This document shows positions 35,252 to 46,769 of a stretch of 64,000 nucleotides of DNA, in pieces. The notes beneath the pieces were generated by a model. That model worked only from the letters and a program-made list of their open reading frames with translations. It had not been told where the DNA came from and did not search any database. The DNA is from Wolfiporia cocos (taxonomy: Eukaryota > Basidiomycota > Agaricomycetes > Polyporales > Phaeolaceae): NCBI GenBank assembly GCA_029448655.1, contig JACCLO010000004.1, forward strand, positions 1,426,001 to 1,490,000. The letters run 5' to 3'. The position numbers and the translations under genes are program-made. Every line of letters begins with the position of its first letter. Within the stretch, counting starts at the first letter, position 1.

Positions 35252-38200
35252 TCGCACGCTCTCATGCACGACCGTCATTCCCCATCAACCGGTATCGTCC
35301 CTCAGACACACCGCCTGCAGCCATGGTCTGCTGAGGCTCAATTGCATCTTTTCGCCACTTCCCTCTGTTACTGCTGTCTCCCTTACCACTTTTCCATATA
35401 CCTCAGTACGATTGTTACGAACCTATATGTCCTTGTTATATGGTGGAGTCCCAAAATAATGTGTATTGCTGTTAAGCTCAGCATACTTGCTTTCTCCCGA
35501 ATGTATCAGACCCTGTCGATTTCAGGATTGTGCAGACAAAGTCAAAGCCGACGCATGCTTCATCTCAAGCTGCCTAGATAGTTGATACCAGTCGTTTTCG
35601 GATCTACGCATTGGATCCGGTCTGGTTTTGGCAGACGAACAACGCGGTAAGTGACCTACTACTTTTATCTCATGCGTCGAGCTCTGTATTAAACTGGATC
35701 AGCGCGAATGAATTCATCTCCGGAGGTCCTCGCGACCTGTCTGGCATTTAACGCTAAGATCCCGTGCTAATAGATTTCTGTCAGCGTTCATCGATCCGCT
35801 ATCGTGAACGAACTTCGACTCAAATACAATGTCAGGCGCCTGCTAGACGTTACTTCGTCAACCACAAACTGATGTAGTTCACTGACAGCGAGCAAATGCT
35901 TCCGACTGTACGACAATTATCAGCGTTAATGCCCGGCATGAGCGGAACCACACACCACAGTCTCCCTGTGAGTTTACTTGACACTGCCCTACATCGAGAA
36001 GGTGTGGAACATCCGGGTTGTGAGGATTTTGGGGGACATAACATAGAATCGTACATCGTAACATATTCCTTCCACGTTTTGGTGAGCCTTCGTAACCGGA
36101 TACTCCGTCTGAGAGCGTAATTCGCCAACTAGATTTGCACTCCGCGTCTTGCAGATACTGCTTCTCAATGGACGAAACGAATGGGACAACTTCCTGTCCT
36201 TGCATGTACAAGCTATTTCAATTCGCCCCGCAGACCTGGAACCGAAAGATCTCTGGCACAATAAACCTATCGGAGCGGGGGACCACATGCGCATGAGGGC
36301 AACTGCCCTGCACGCTCATCACTTGTCGCAAGTCTTGGATGATTAGGATCCGAACACATATAAAAATGCTCTTCCTGTGATAGAGACAGATTTCGCCAAC
36401 AATGTGCTACCACCTCGTTACGCAAACCCAGTATGCATGCACCCATCGGATTCCCCTTGAGAGACACTATGTGAGTGCTTTTCCACTCCATCCATGAAGG
36501 CTATTCTAACAACGCACAGATCGACTGTAACGAATGGACCTGTCGGCTGAGCAGGTTTCACAATCCAACACAACATGATTGCGAGCAGGAATGTACAGAA
36601 ATGTGAGCTACAGAGCGTAGCATTTCCAGGCCTAATCATAACTTCTCTCAGAATCCTCCCAGACCAGTATGTCGCTTTGGAACGGCGAGACGAGCCTTGT
36701 TATGCTTGTCGTGGACTTCCGACACCGCCGATGGGCGGAGCTAACGGTCTCAATGGGAGTGGCGACGTTGAGACCGACTCGGACTAAGTAGGGGATTCTG
36801 TCTGTCACGCTGTTCTCATAGCATTCGCAAGGTTGCCCCGTCGTTTACATATGCTCGTGCTTGTTCTAGCGATTAAGATCTTTAAATGCCAGGACATGCG
36901 TATCAGTGTAACCATCCTTGACATCGCTCGCCATTCCGCAAACGAACGCAAGCGACACAAAACCATCCCGCACAGCACTCGACAGGGTGCCTGCACTCAA
37001 ATCGAACTAACGAAGTCGTCTTCCCCGGTTAGTCAGTGCATGATCACGCCGGAGAATTCAGTTATCGTACTCGATCCGTTCGCTCCAATATGAAAATTTG
37101 AAACCTCAGCTTCCGTCGAGTGTCTTGTGCATTGCGCTCGGACCATGATACCACCGACCAAATACCAGCCCTGCGTTCTGGGCAACAGGAAGAGAGGGAC
37201 ACGCGTCCGAGACGTTGCTTGTGAGAGCCTCCTCGACAAGATCATCAATCAGTGAAAATTGATTCTCAATCCTCCTATGGTGCGGGCCATCTGATCATCG
37301 CTACTTTGTGTAAGCAAAGCTACTCTTACAGAAATAACATCGTAGGAATCCATTCTGGTAGAAGTTTTCAAGTTGGCTGCAGAAACAACCCGCCAGACCG
37401 ATTTTTTTTTCCAAAATTGACGGAGTTGTTTTTTCTTGGGCTCTCTAGCATTGGCCACCTTGCCAAGCCTAGCGCGCGCCTAGTTTGACTTGAACCAGAC
37501 CATAGTATATACGGTCTATCCTAGATCCTAGACTCGTCAAGTTTCAACGTGAGTTATGTATATCGCGACTTTACCATCGCCTTGCATCCTGCGCACTCAA
37601 TTGAATTTCATGATCTAGCTATCCTTTGCGCGGCCAAATTGGTCAGCGCACAAAAGTGGTGGGGCAAGTTGTGCCATATCTGCGTTCAACGCCCCTTCTA
37701 CATCAGCATCGCGGCTAGCCCTGCATTGCATATTCGTGTATACAGTGTCGGAGATGTCGAAACTGGTGTATTTTTATCAGCTAGAGCTCTTTGCGGCACG
37801 GCAGCAAACAAGGGTCAAACTGTGCCGCCGCTTCATCACATAATGCATTACTGACATTTACAGTTTTCTCTTTGACTAGACTTGGAACTTTGCTACTCTA
37901 GTACAGGCGCTCATTTAGCAAAGGAGGCGAGATTGATCGATAACACGACCATCCTGCGTTCTGCGATCAGGCGACACCTCTTATCTCTCATTTCTGTGTA
38001 GGTGTCCGTATTCTGGTTCGAAACCATCGTCTAAGACTTTGCTTTACTGTTTCACGAGATCGGGAGTGCGGTCGTCCAATGATCAATGACTGGCCAAGCT
38101 TCAAGCCTAGATCTTATTGCTAACGCCTGTCTCATCAATATCATTCTCTTTGGGCGCACAGACTCCGAGGACAAGGTCAGGGATCGTTTACACAGGCCAG

Positions 38201-41200
38201 ACACTCGTTGTGCTGTGGTAAAATACATTGAAAGATTACTAGGCCACGTTGCAAAGTAGCTTTTTGGATGCAGCACGGTTGAGCGGCATGTTGAGCACAC
38301 CGCGCCCGGTCTTGTGGAAATTGGCCCTTCATAATATGTCAAAAAAGGTTCGGACTAACCAAAAGGTATCGAAAGTTAATACATCAACGGTCCACCACAC
38401 GTCTATTGCAGTCTGCTCCGAGGAACAGGAAAGGAGAACCATATTGTCGACCATTGCAAAATCTCCGCGCTGAGTCAATTGTCAAAAAGTCCACTGATTG
38501 TGAAAACCACTCGACGTGGCGCTAGTGTTATTGATCTTCGACAAGATACGCCGATAATGTGCGGTAAAGAAGTAGATCACCTCGTCCTTCTGGAGGCGTC
38601 ATATAATACAGGCAGCTGCATTTGGGTGATGAAAATCCATTCTGACCATCGCTGAATCTCACATGCCGTTCAAGCCGAGTCATGCGTCCGTTGCTTCGGG
38701 GATCACAGTGCTAGTCAGTGGTCAGTACTTAGATTTTCACAGAGATATTCATCCCAGGAGAGAAGTGCTGATAACCGTTTCCTGCATACCGCAGAATTGA
38801 TGCGTCCACCAACATGGAGTCAGAAGTCTTCATGCCTATGTACGAAGCGCTTTACGTAACTTTGTAGATCCCGAGGTAGGTGGATTGCTCCCGAGGATGT
38901 TACTGAATGCGGCCATGGATCAAAGGGACCCTGAGCTTCGCAGATCACGACAAGTCGCAAGAGCTAACCCCGTGCTTGTCCAGTCGATAGTGCCTCGCCC
39001 CCACCATTATGGTGTTTGATTATTGACACAAGGTTCCAGAAGTGCTGACAGACTACGTCGGAATTGTACTGACAATGCAAATTCCCTGAAGTTGAAAACC
39101 CGAAGACGAGACTGCTCAATATATCCCATCGATAGCATGGGAACCCAGACACGGAGCAAAGAGATACTCAACACCCGCTTCGGTACAACTGGAACCTGAT
39201 CAAAGGTACTCGAACATTACTACATATTAAAGTTTAATAAATCCGGGAGCGATCAGGGTGCAAGTCGCACCGAAGTTCAGCAATCTGTAGACTAACGGGT
39301 TGATCACTTTCGTCCACGGACAGACAATGGTTATTTCCCCAGCAGAATATTTTAAGAACTACTGATCCTTCTGGTATGCGCTGCGCAGAATTACGTTGTA
39401 GACTGGCGCGGCCCATGAATTCCCAGTCATTTACCGAGCGGCAGCCCCGATATTGCCCAGGTGCCCCGGTCATCCGTCGGAATGGCTTTTGTTCCAGAAC
39501 GGTAATAGAGTTATCCGAGCCGATGAATTTCATTTCGGGCTGACATGCTCGCTGGCAGAGCATCCGATAGACCACACTGATGATAAGATAGACCCAAGTC
39601 ATACTCAATCACGTCACATGACCAAAATCTGTCACGCCGAGGCAAGTTTGACAGAGTGGGCAACTTGCATTTGACATAACAATGGTCAAAGACCATTTGA
39701 GTAAAATCTAAAACCTGAGATCTCTTGCAAACACAAAGGTTGAGGAGTCTCAGGTTTTCGATTTTTGATAAAGTGCATCAGTCCCTTCTTATGTGGCTAT
39801 TTATGTGGCCGGCCCGTCGAATTAGTCAGCATCGCACAATTTAGGAGGATGACATTATCCATCGAATATATGCCCAGACATACAGATTGTGTCTTCCAAC
39901 ATGTAGTCTCGAGAGACCATTGCTAAGAGCATACAATCCACAAAGCGAACATTCAAAGGTATGATATACTGCCTCGTTATATTGTGAGTTAATTGTTGAC
40001 GTTTACATAAATTCTATATGCGTTCGCAGATGTTTATGGATGCATACCACAAGGGACTCTCTAGCTCCCAAGCAGCTTGGGCGGCGACCATGGTCGTAGA
40101 GTGACCCCAGAAGGTGTCTCGGCCAAGCTAGACAATGTAACATAGATTGAATCCTTTCATGCCCAGGACAGCACGTGTACTCTGTTTTTGTAATTTACAT
40201 ATCATGTAATAGACAAGTCCTGATCATGCTGGATTAGTCTGCGGCACGTGGATGTCACGGTGTGACACCCCCTGGTTGAGTATGACTTGGGTCTATCTTA
40301 GCTCCGTCTGCATAACTCATCCAGAGTCTCAGATTGGATGCGCCAAAGTCGCGCAGAGAACACTCCAATTCCAGCGTCGAACGCTCGCATACCGCGTGCC
40401 CCTGCCTTATCTTATAGTGGCCAAGGCAGCTGTTCTCTTAGCAGACAGCTTTTGCGATCCATCCACGCGTCCGCGGCTTTCCTTTGCAGAATAGACAACC
40501 TCCGCAAGCGCTGGATGCCCTTGAATGCATTCACTTCACCATCCACTAGCCGAGCTCGGGACCCAGCGAAGCACCAAGCCCAGCTGACAACTTATATGTT
40601 TAGCTGTGTTACCATTTCGAACAGGGCGTCTCTTGCCAAGATGCATGTCAAGTTCCACTGAACACATGGGCAAGACTCGGACGATTCGTCCACAGGACAG
40701 ACCCTACAAGCTTTCTCTATCATGGCAACCGCGTCGACGAGCGGCAGTAATTCAGTTCCTGCACCACCCTGTACAGATCCACCGCGACAAAGCATCCGGC
40801 GGAAATATGCTTGTCTTCATAGCTATACGTCTCATTAGCGTGCTAGCACCTCTGCAGTTTTGGAGCTATATCAATTTATCAGCCCAATGCCGACGGACCA
40901 ACATGCACATCAGGTCTTACCACTCACCATGGATTGTTCTTGCGTACACGGAGCGTTCGCCTAAACTCTCCGAGGAGGGCTCCTCTCGTATACAGCACGG
41001 ACCTTCCAACCGTGGCAAACGATTGTCGACCCTGACACTTCCAGTCTAGTAAGCTTTTCCTTGCGCGATCGAACATACCCTGTACGGGCACAACGGCCGT
41101 ATGCTGGCCAATCACTCGGGCTTTGGGTCGCTGCTATATTCTGCAATACCGATGTACTGTCGACACCGGTGGGAAGTGGTACGAGTCGGCGGGGTCCACT

Positions 41201-41408
41201 AGCGTTGTCCCATGAGCGGTACAGGGTATAAATGCCGGGTCAGTCGTCCCCCCGCTGCTTGTTATACAACGCCACTTTCAATTGCATAAACGAAGGGTAA
41301 AGAACCAATGTCAATGGCTAACAAAACACCGCCCGGAGTCCATTCCTGTCCATAGCATCCATCCCGACAACGCAACCTCCATCGCGTTCTACACTCGTCA
41401 AGGCGTGC
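35252..41408. other. Gene-poor block of about 6 kb
   Basis: No ORF here exceeds about 150 codons, none is recognisable, and splice-consistent exon chains were not found. The DNA is more AT-rich and lacks the codon patterns of the flanking genes. Apart from one 25-bp inverted repeat nothing stands out. It could be decayed transposon DNA or a long regulatory spacer. A TATAAA at about 41227 lies in its right part. Confidence 0.4.
39584..40300. repeat. 25-bp perfect inverted repeat bounding about 670 bp
   Basis: The 25 bases at 40276-40300 (starting ttgagtatgacttgg) are the exact reverse complement of 39584-39608. Outside these blocks the flanks diverge. The enclosed segment is AT-rich and has no convincing ORF. 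This could be a small non-autonomous element or two inverted insertions of the same sequence. No target-site duplication was identified. Confidence 0.5.
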
Positions 41409-42378
41409 TCACCACACCGGCACAGGGTTGACCGCCGCCGGCCGCGGCGGCACGACGAGCGTGCAGACATCGACGGGTAGCGAGAACGCGCGGGCGTGCT
41501 TCTCCCAGGGGCCGTGCACGCGCGGGGCGTCGCGCTCGCTCTCGGGCGAGACCGACCGGGAGCGCTCTCCGCTCGACCGGGAGCGCATGCTCTCGCTGCT
41601 CGACCGGGAATGGCGCCCGCTGCTAACCGTCGGCGAGGTTGCGCCGTCGAGGAGCTCGATGGAAAGCTGCGTGAGGTAAGCGCGCTCGCCGGGCTCGTTG
41701 GGCACGGGCGTGAACGAGCTGGCGCGCTCGCGCGGGACGGGGCCCTCGGAGAGGCGCACTGGAGGATGGAAAGCGGGGCGCGGGAGCGAGGGGAGCGTGT
41801 GGCGCGGCAGGCCGCGCGGCGGGAGGGAGCCCGTGACGAGCCTGAGAGGAGTGGGGGCGGGACGGCGGGGCATTGTGGGTCGTAACTCGAGATATAAGCG
41901 AGCGTGTCGTGAGCTGCGTTCAGGCCTGATAAGACAGCCCGTCGTACTATTGCGATATGTGCTGGCGGACTCACTGCTGGTTGTCGTGATACTGTCGGAC
42001 TCTGAGCTCTCCGATAATGGTGCTGTGGTCGAGGAGCGGCTTGGGGACTCGGGCTGCGAAGAATGTAGGAAGATCGGGCCAGCCGATGTATACCTGGAAG
42101 AAAGAGAAAGAGATAAATACAATGAAAGCAGCGAGGGGACGAGGAGCTGATGGACCAGGTCAAGGTGATACCGAGCGCGCAATGCTCTGAAGTATTTGAC
42201 GGCTTACGTAAGCGAACGGATCAGCACTGCCGCCTTGATGTTGACTCTGAGCTCGAGCGCAGCTCGGAATGAGTTGACCTTGGTGGCAAGGGGCAAAGCA
42301 AAGATTGCTCTTGAGCAGATATATGAAGCAGAGATTAAGCAGAACTCAAGTATAACACTATCGGAAGTTGGCCGTTGA
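41409..42378 (-). pseudogene. C-terminal fragment of a putative membrane protein (DUF6534-like)
   Basis: Two minus-strand exons join cleanly. The upstream exon encodes LEFCLISASYICSRAIFALP and ATKVNSFRAALELRVNIK, resembling the last helix and 'LPLAKLYxNSLLAxLNAR' segment of DUF6534 membrane proteins, and ends at 42208 (donor GTAAGC). The acceptor TTTCTTCCAG leads to an exon at 42093-41409 that encodes a Ser/Thr-rich, then Arg/Pro-rich tail ending NPVPVW. No N-terminal helices are found upstream. Instead, from about 42405 the DNA is a duplicated copy of the E2-enzyme region. The gene therefore appears cut off at its 5' side by that duplication. The family assignment is tentative. Confidence 0.4.
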
Positions 42379-42404
42379 CGTGATCTCGAAGTCCAACGTT
42401 TGCC

Positions 42405-43175
42405 ATGGCCACCGACGCGCTAGATGCAGCAATCTCCCGGAAAGGCACGCATCCACGGGCTGACAGCTTCTCCTGAAGCGAGGCACCCGTATGATACCGA
42501 CACCAGCAGACAAGCGATACCAAGGGAGCGGGAATAACATCATAGTACATTAGACTTATGCGACATGGTGTAACATGTGTCCAGTGGCGCATTGTCCCAG
42601 TAGGAGAGGCGATCGATAAACTGCGTGGTATGTTCAGATGGTGATGAGCGATGTGGATAATAGACAATGGGCGCGGTGTACGGGTGGCAACGCGCACAGC
42701 TAATGCAGATGTGCTGTCGATAGATCAAAAGTGCTTCAATAGCTGTTGTTTGAACTCTATAGAGGCGTAAGCGAACATCCAGACTACAAGACGTCAAGGC
42801 TCCTTCTGGTGAGTCCCAAAGGGTTGCCGCATCCAAGTCATCAGCTGAGCGGGGAGGCGTTGTTCGACCAGACGTTTGGCAGATGACATTGAATTAAAAT
42901 TTGCACGACCTACCGCCCGAGAGTGATTGCAAAGACAAGAGGATCGTTGTACGCTATACACAGCGGATCATTCGTCCTGTTTGAGAACAATGCATATGTA
43001 CGACTGCCAGATGAACACGAGGATTTGACCACGTACCTGGAGAATGTCGAGCCCGATTACGTTTGGATGATAGCATGGGGTGTCCATACGCCGCGCCTGC
43101 CATCGAATTTGATGGCAGGTGCGGTGTATCGGTAGTTTCAGGAGAACAATAGCCGGAAACAGGAATGCTTGGAGG
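42405..43175 (-). pseudogene. Pseudogene copy of the UBE2C/Ubc11-type E2 gene
   Basis: This block is a diverged copy of 52327-53275, including introns and downstream flank, so it arose by DNA duplication and not retroposition. Relative to the intact gene, the exon with the active site reads PNVIGLDILQ: the residues around the catalytic Cys are deleted and Cys is lost. The next exon begins Asp-Glu-stop where the parent has Asp-Lys-Trp (TGG to TGA). The C-terminal exon has further stops and frameshifts where the parent encodes [13 protein letters not shown]. About 170 bp of the 5' exon region is missing. It cannot encode a working E2. Confidence 0.85.
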
Positions 43176-43921
43176 GTATACTTACGTAGATGGTTTGGAT
43201 GCTGAATGTTGAATACCTGTCTTCAATGGAGCCTTGTACAGCATGAGCAAATTCGAAGGCTTGAGCACTAAGTCATGATCAGGTGCGTCGTAACATGGCG
43301 CAGCACCTTTTGATCAAAGGTGACTTCATATTTTACATGGAACCTCATATATGCACTGCATATGTCGTCGCTGTCAGTATTCAAGACGAATTTTGGAAAC
43401 CCACTTTGAGAATCCGCTGACTGTGACAAATGGGAATGTGACATACCACGTGCCTAAACTAAGCGCTTGTGTCTGGAGTGCATTTCCTTTGCAAGTGTTC
43501 AGCGTTCAACGTACAACCCGGATTTCTTATGACCTCGATTCATCACCACGATAATGTATGGTCTTTCAATCTGCGCTCGGTTGACCTATTCGAAGATGGC
43601 ATGGCCGCTGAACACGATTCATCTATGCTCTCGGTCGCCATATACCAAGCTACTAGCTCTGACAACGATCTCGATATCTCAACGAGGGTGGACAAGGCTC
43701 AGCATAAGTCTAACCCTTGGACTATCGCCAAAATGAACGCTGCATCGCGTGCATATAGTACAGCTGCCGCAGGCTCTCTGAAAGATACGGATTCCAGTCG
43801 GTCGAGTAACGGATGCGGTCTCCCCGGACGCCATCGTGACCAGGTCGGTAGTAAGGCCCACATTTTGTTGACAGTTTATCATAGCAGTCCATGACGTTTC
43901 TGCAATCGGACAAACTCGTAG

Positions 43922-45554
43922 CTTTCCTTGGCTACATCTAGAGCCGCAGCGTCGATCACTACCAGGGCTTGTTCTAGTTATCTACCTACCGAAGATACCT
44001 CCGTACCTTCCACGCATAGTGGGGAACACTCAACCTGTGTTATCGAACCAGCTCGTTATGAAGGCCGTCCAGGTTCAACGGTTGTCTCATCTCCGGCGCG
44101 GCCAGCATTAGACGTCGATAAAGGTCCGCATACAACAAGTTCGCCAGCTTCCAGACGAGCCACAGAATCAATGCCCTGCGTAATTGCCTCCAGTGAAGTG
44201 AACAAAGCTCGTGCTGAGTCCGCCGGGGCTGGTGAGGCTGCGATGGTATCTCGTTCCTCTTGGAAGTGATGTACACCTCACACCCAGAGCTACCTGCCGA
44301 TGCGGCGCGGCGCCACGGACCTGCTTCATCCCGAATCGGGATAGGACCTGCTTCGGGCGCTAATGTGGTATCGAAAACCGGCTATGCAATGTCACAGTCG
44401 ATCACGCAGAAATCAAAGTCTCAGCCTATGCAGCCACTCTCTGGCACACCTCGTGAGATTCCAAGACATACCTATCATACACCAGCCTCCTCCCCGTATG
44501 TCGAAGCGTCAGGGGTAGCAGTAATGGAGACCCTGCATTTACCGGCTTACAGCATGAAGACTTTGTCGCATCCTCCTGTAATGGGTAACGAGATACGAGC
44601 CCAGAACGCTCCAGAGGGGCACGTCAAATCGGCAGCTGAATCGTCTTCTCCAAGTCGTCGGCGTCGTCAACGCCGAGGAACACCCGATCGAGACGCATAT
44701 ACTTACCTTTCCTCGTCGCCAGATGCCGCCTGGTCCACGCTCCAACCCTCGAAGAGGCAACGAATCACTGCAAATAGTCATGCCAATGTTGTGACTGGTA
44801 TTCCGAAGACTTCAGGCAAATTCCGACTTGCCATAGCGCTTCCTCGGAACACAAAAGCCATCCCCGCTCTTAACCATCCCAAACCGGAACGCAAGACCAG
44901 GGCTATAACATACTTACCACCTCGTATGAATAGACCGTCCACTCAATTTGGCACGGACACTCGACCATTGTCACCTAACAGAGCGTATGTGATAAAGTCA
45001 GCCGCCTTTCGTTGGTTTTTACACGGTCGTTGGCGAATATAGTGAGCCAACCATGCTTTCATTGATCCGTCGCTCTCGACAGCTGCCGAGCGATGATAAT
45101 CCATCCCCCCATCAAAGGTGCGTGTGTTTTGTGTACCATCATTCCCCGTCCTATTCACAGTTTGGAAGGAGGGCGTGCGAACGCCGCACTGACGCATGCG
45201 CATTCCAATCGTCTCCTCCTCAATCAAGCTCTCCTACACCTCTCACCCGAAGGGACACATACTGCGACAGCTCTGCTACCCTCTGCATCGACGCCGGCGT
45301 ACTCGAGCAGACATATCCGCGTATCAGGAGAAGGGTCGCAGACGTATGTTTACAGCTCGCCTCACGTATCATCTTTCTTTCCTCTTGCTCCGCAGACCTC
45401 GTTTGTTTGTCTCACTGATCGCATCATTCCCAGTAGCGCAAGCGAGCGAGCGCGCAAAGTTGGGATCTCCTTCAACTTCCAAGCTGCGGTATCGTCTACA
45501 CCGGCAATCAGTCGAACCCCAGCGAGTCTGATCATTATACCGAAATCAGTATAG
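43922..45554 (+). CDS. Hypothetical Ser/Thr/Pro-rich protein
   Basis: I do not recognise this protein. Exons consistent with GT-AG rules and frame are about 43922-44231, 44288-44984, 45043-45117 and 45161-45554, separated by introns of 56, 58 and 43 nt. The deduced product is about 490 residues, low-complexity and probably disordered, with a basic patch (SSSPSRRRRQRRGTPDRD) and a possible nuclear signal (PSKRQRI). It ends FNFQAAVSSTPAIS and SLIIIPKSV. The 5' end is unresolved: no ATG is visible in the first exon, and an upstream ORF at about 43560-43890 (Ser-rich, possible donor near 43851) may contribute. It lies beside the E2 pseudogene, and no function is suggested by context. Confidence 0.45.
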
Positions 45555-46769
45555 TCAAGTGGCCATGCAACGGTAACGACCCCGGGTCCGCGTAGGGTCA
45601 TCTCGCTTCTGTGCTCCAGCTTTGCTATCCCAGTCGTCTGAACTGTGTCGTCCTCATCATGTCTTGGACCCCATCAGTGTTGTGCCACACAATATACCCA
45701 CTTTGCAGCATGTGGTACCGATACTGTGATTCTTGTACAGCTGTGGCTTCGCTGCAAGCTGAAAACAGCGAGCGGGGAACGTGATGTCGCTTGGCGTGTA
45801 CTTGATAGCACTAGCTCTTCTTCAGCTACAACTGCCTTTCGGAATTGATACAAACCACTTCGCTTCGACATTGTGAAATAACGTGTCTCTGCATGGACGC
45901 GAAACCATAAAATAAGTATCCCACCGGCCGGGGCCACCAAGAAGCCTGTGTGCTCAGCCTACGTACCGGTTGCACACTGTGACCCTCAGGCTCCGCTTAC
46001 TCTGGTCAGTGGTGTCAGGAGCTGCGATGCGGAGCGAGCACGGCTTCAGCGACTTCCACCTCGATGGTGCTATGTCTTGTAGACACGGCACTGTATGATT
46101 CAAATAAGTCACTACTCTTCTGCGCCGTAGTCATGATGAGCATCAGTTTTGAACATGCATGGTGCAGAGCAACGTTACATAGGCGAAAGTCAAGCGCCGG
46201 TGCCACAAGATCGATCACAGCAGTCACTCAGTCACGCATGGCCGTGGGACGCTCGCGAAGCGCGTGCCAAACTCAGCTGTTTCTGAGCCCGATCCTCCCA
46301 TGGTTTCTGAACTTAGCTATAGTAGTCAAAATGTTCCACAAACATGCCAGCACCTGCAATATCAGTGGCTGACTCGAGCTGCTATGCAAAATTGGCGCAA
46401 GGCAATCACTCATTTGCAACCATTAAAAGCTTAAGATAACTATGAGGGGCCGTACCAGCGGACAAAACTTGTGAACATCACACTTAGGTCCAGAAGACCC
46501 AGCGCATGTTCGGAACATCAAATGGATCATATGCCTGACCTAGGACTTCAATGCGTGCGGTCCAGGGCAGCCAGTATTCCTTGGTGTCTCTCCGTAGATC
46601 CGTGGCTTGTGTAGCGATATGAGCGACACCTGGTCAACAGACCTCTCCAAGTATCGCGACATGAGTTACCTTGCTGGCCTCTGCATGCATATCTTTGTAA
46701 ATCACTCGCTGTCCTTATAATTCCAACCGCTCTGTCGCACGCCGCGCAATTCCCCACTGTAGGCCCGAA
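45555..46769. other. Intergenic region before the coiled-coil gene
   Basis: About 1.2 kb with only short, unrecognisable ORFs on both strands. No repeats or RNA genes were seen. The right end should carry the promoter of the coiled-coil gene. Confidence 0.35.

Noticed and set aside
38052..38342. Minus-strand ORF considered as a transposase fragment
   Set aside because: No catalytic residues, zinc-knuckle or family motif could be pointed to, so the idea is unsupported.
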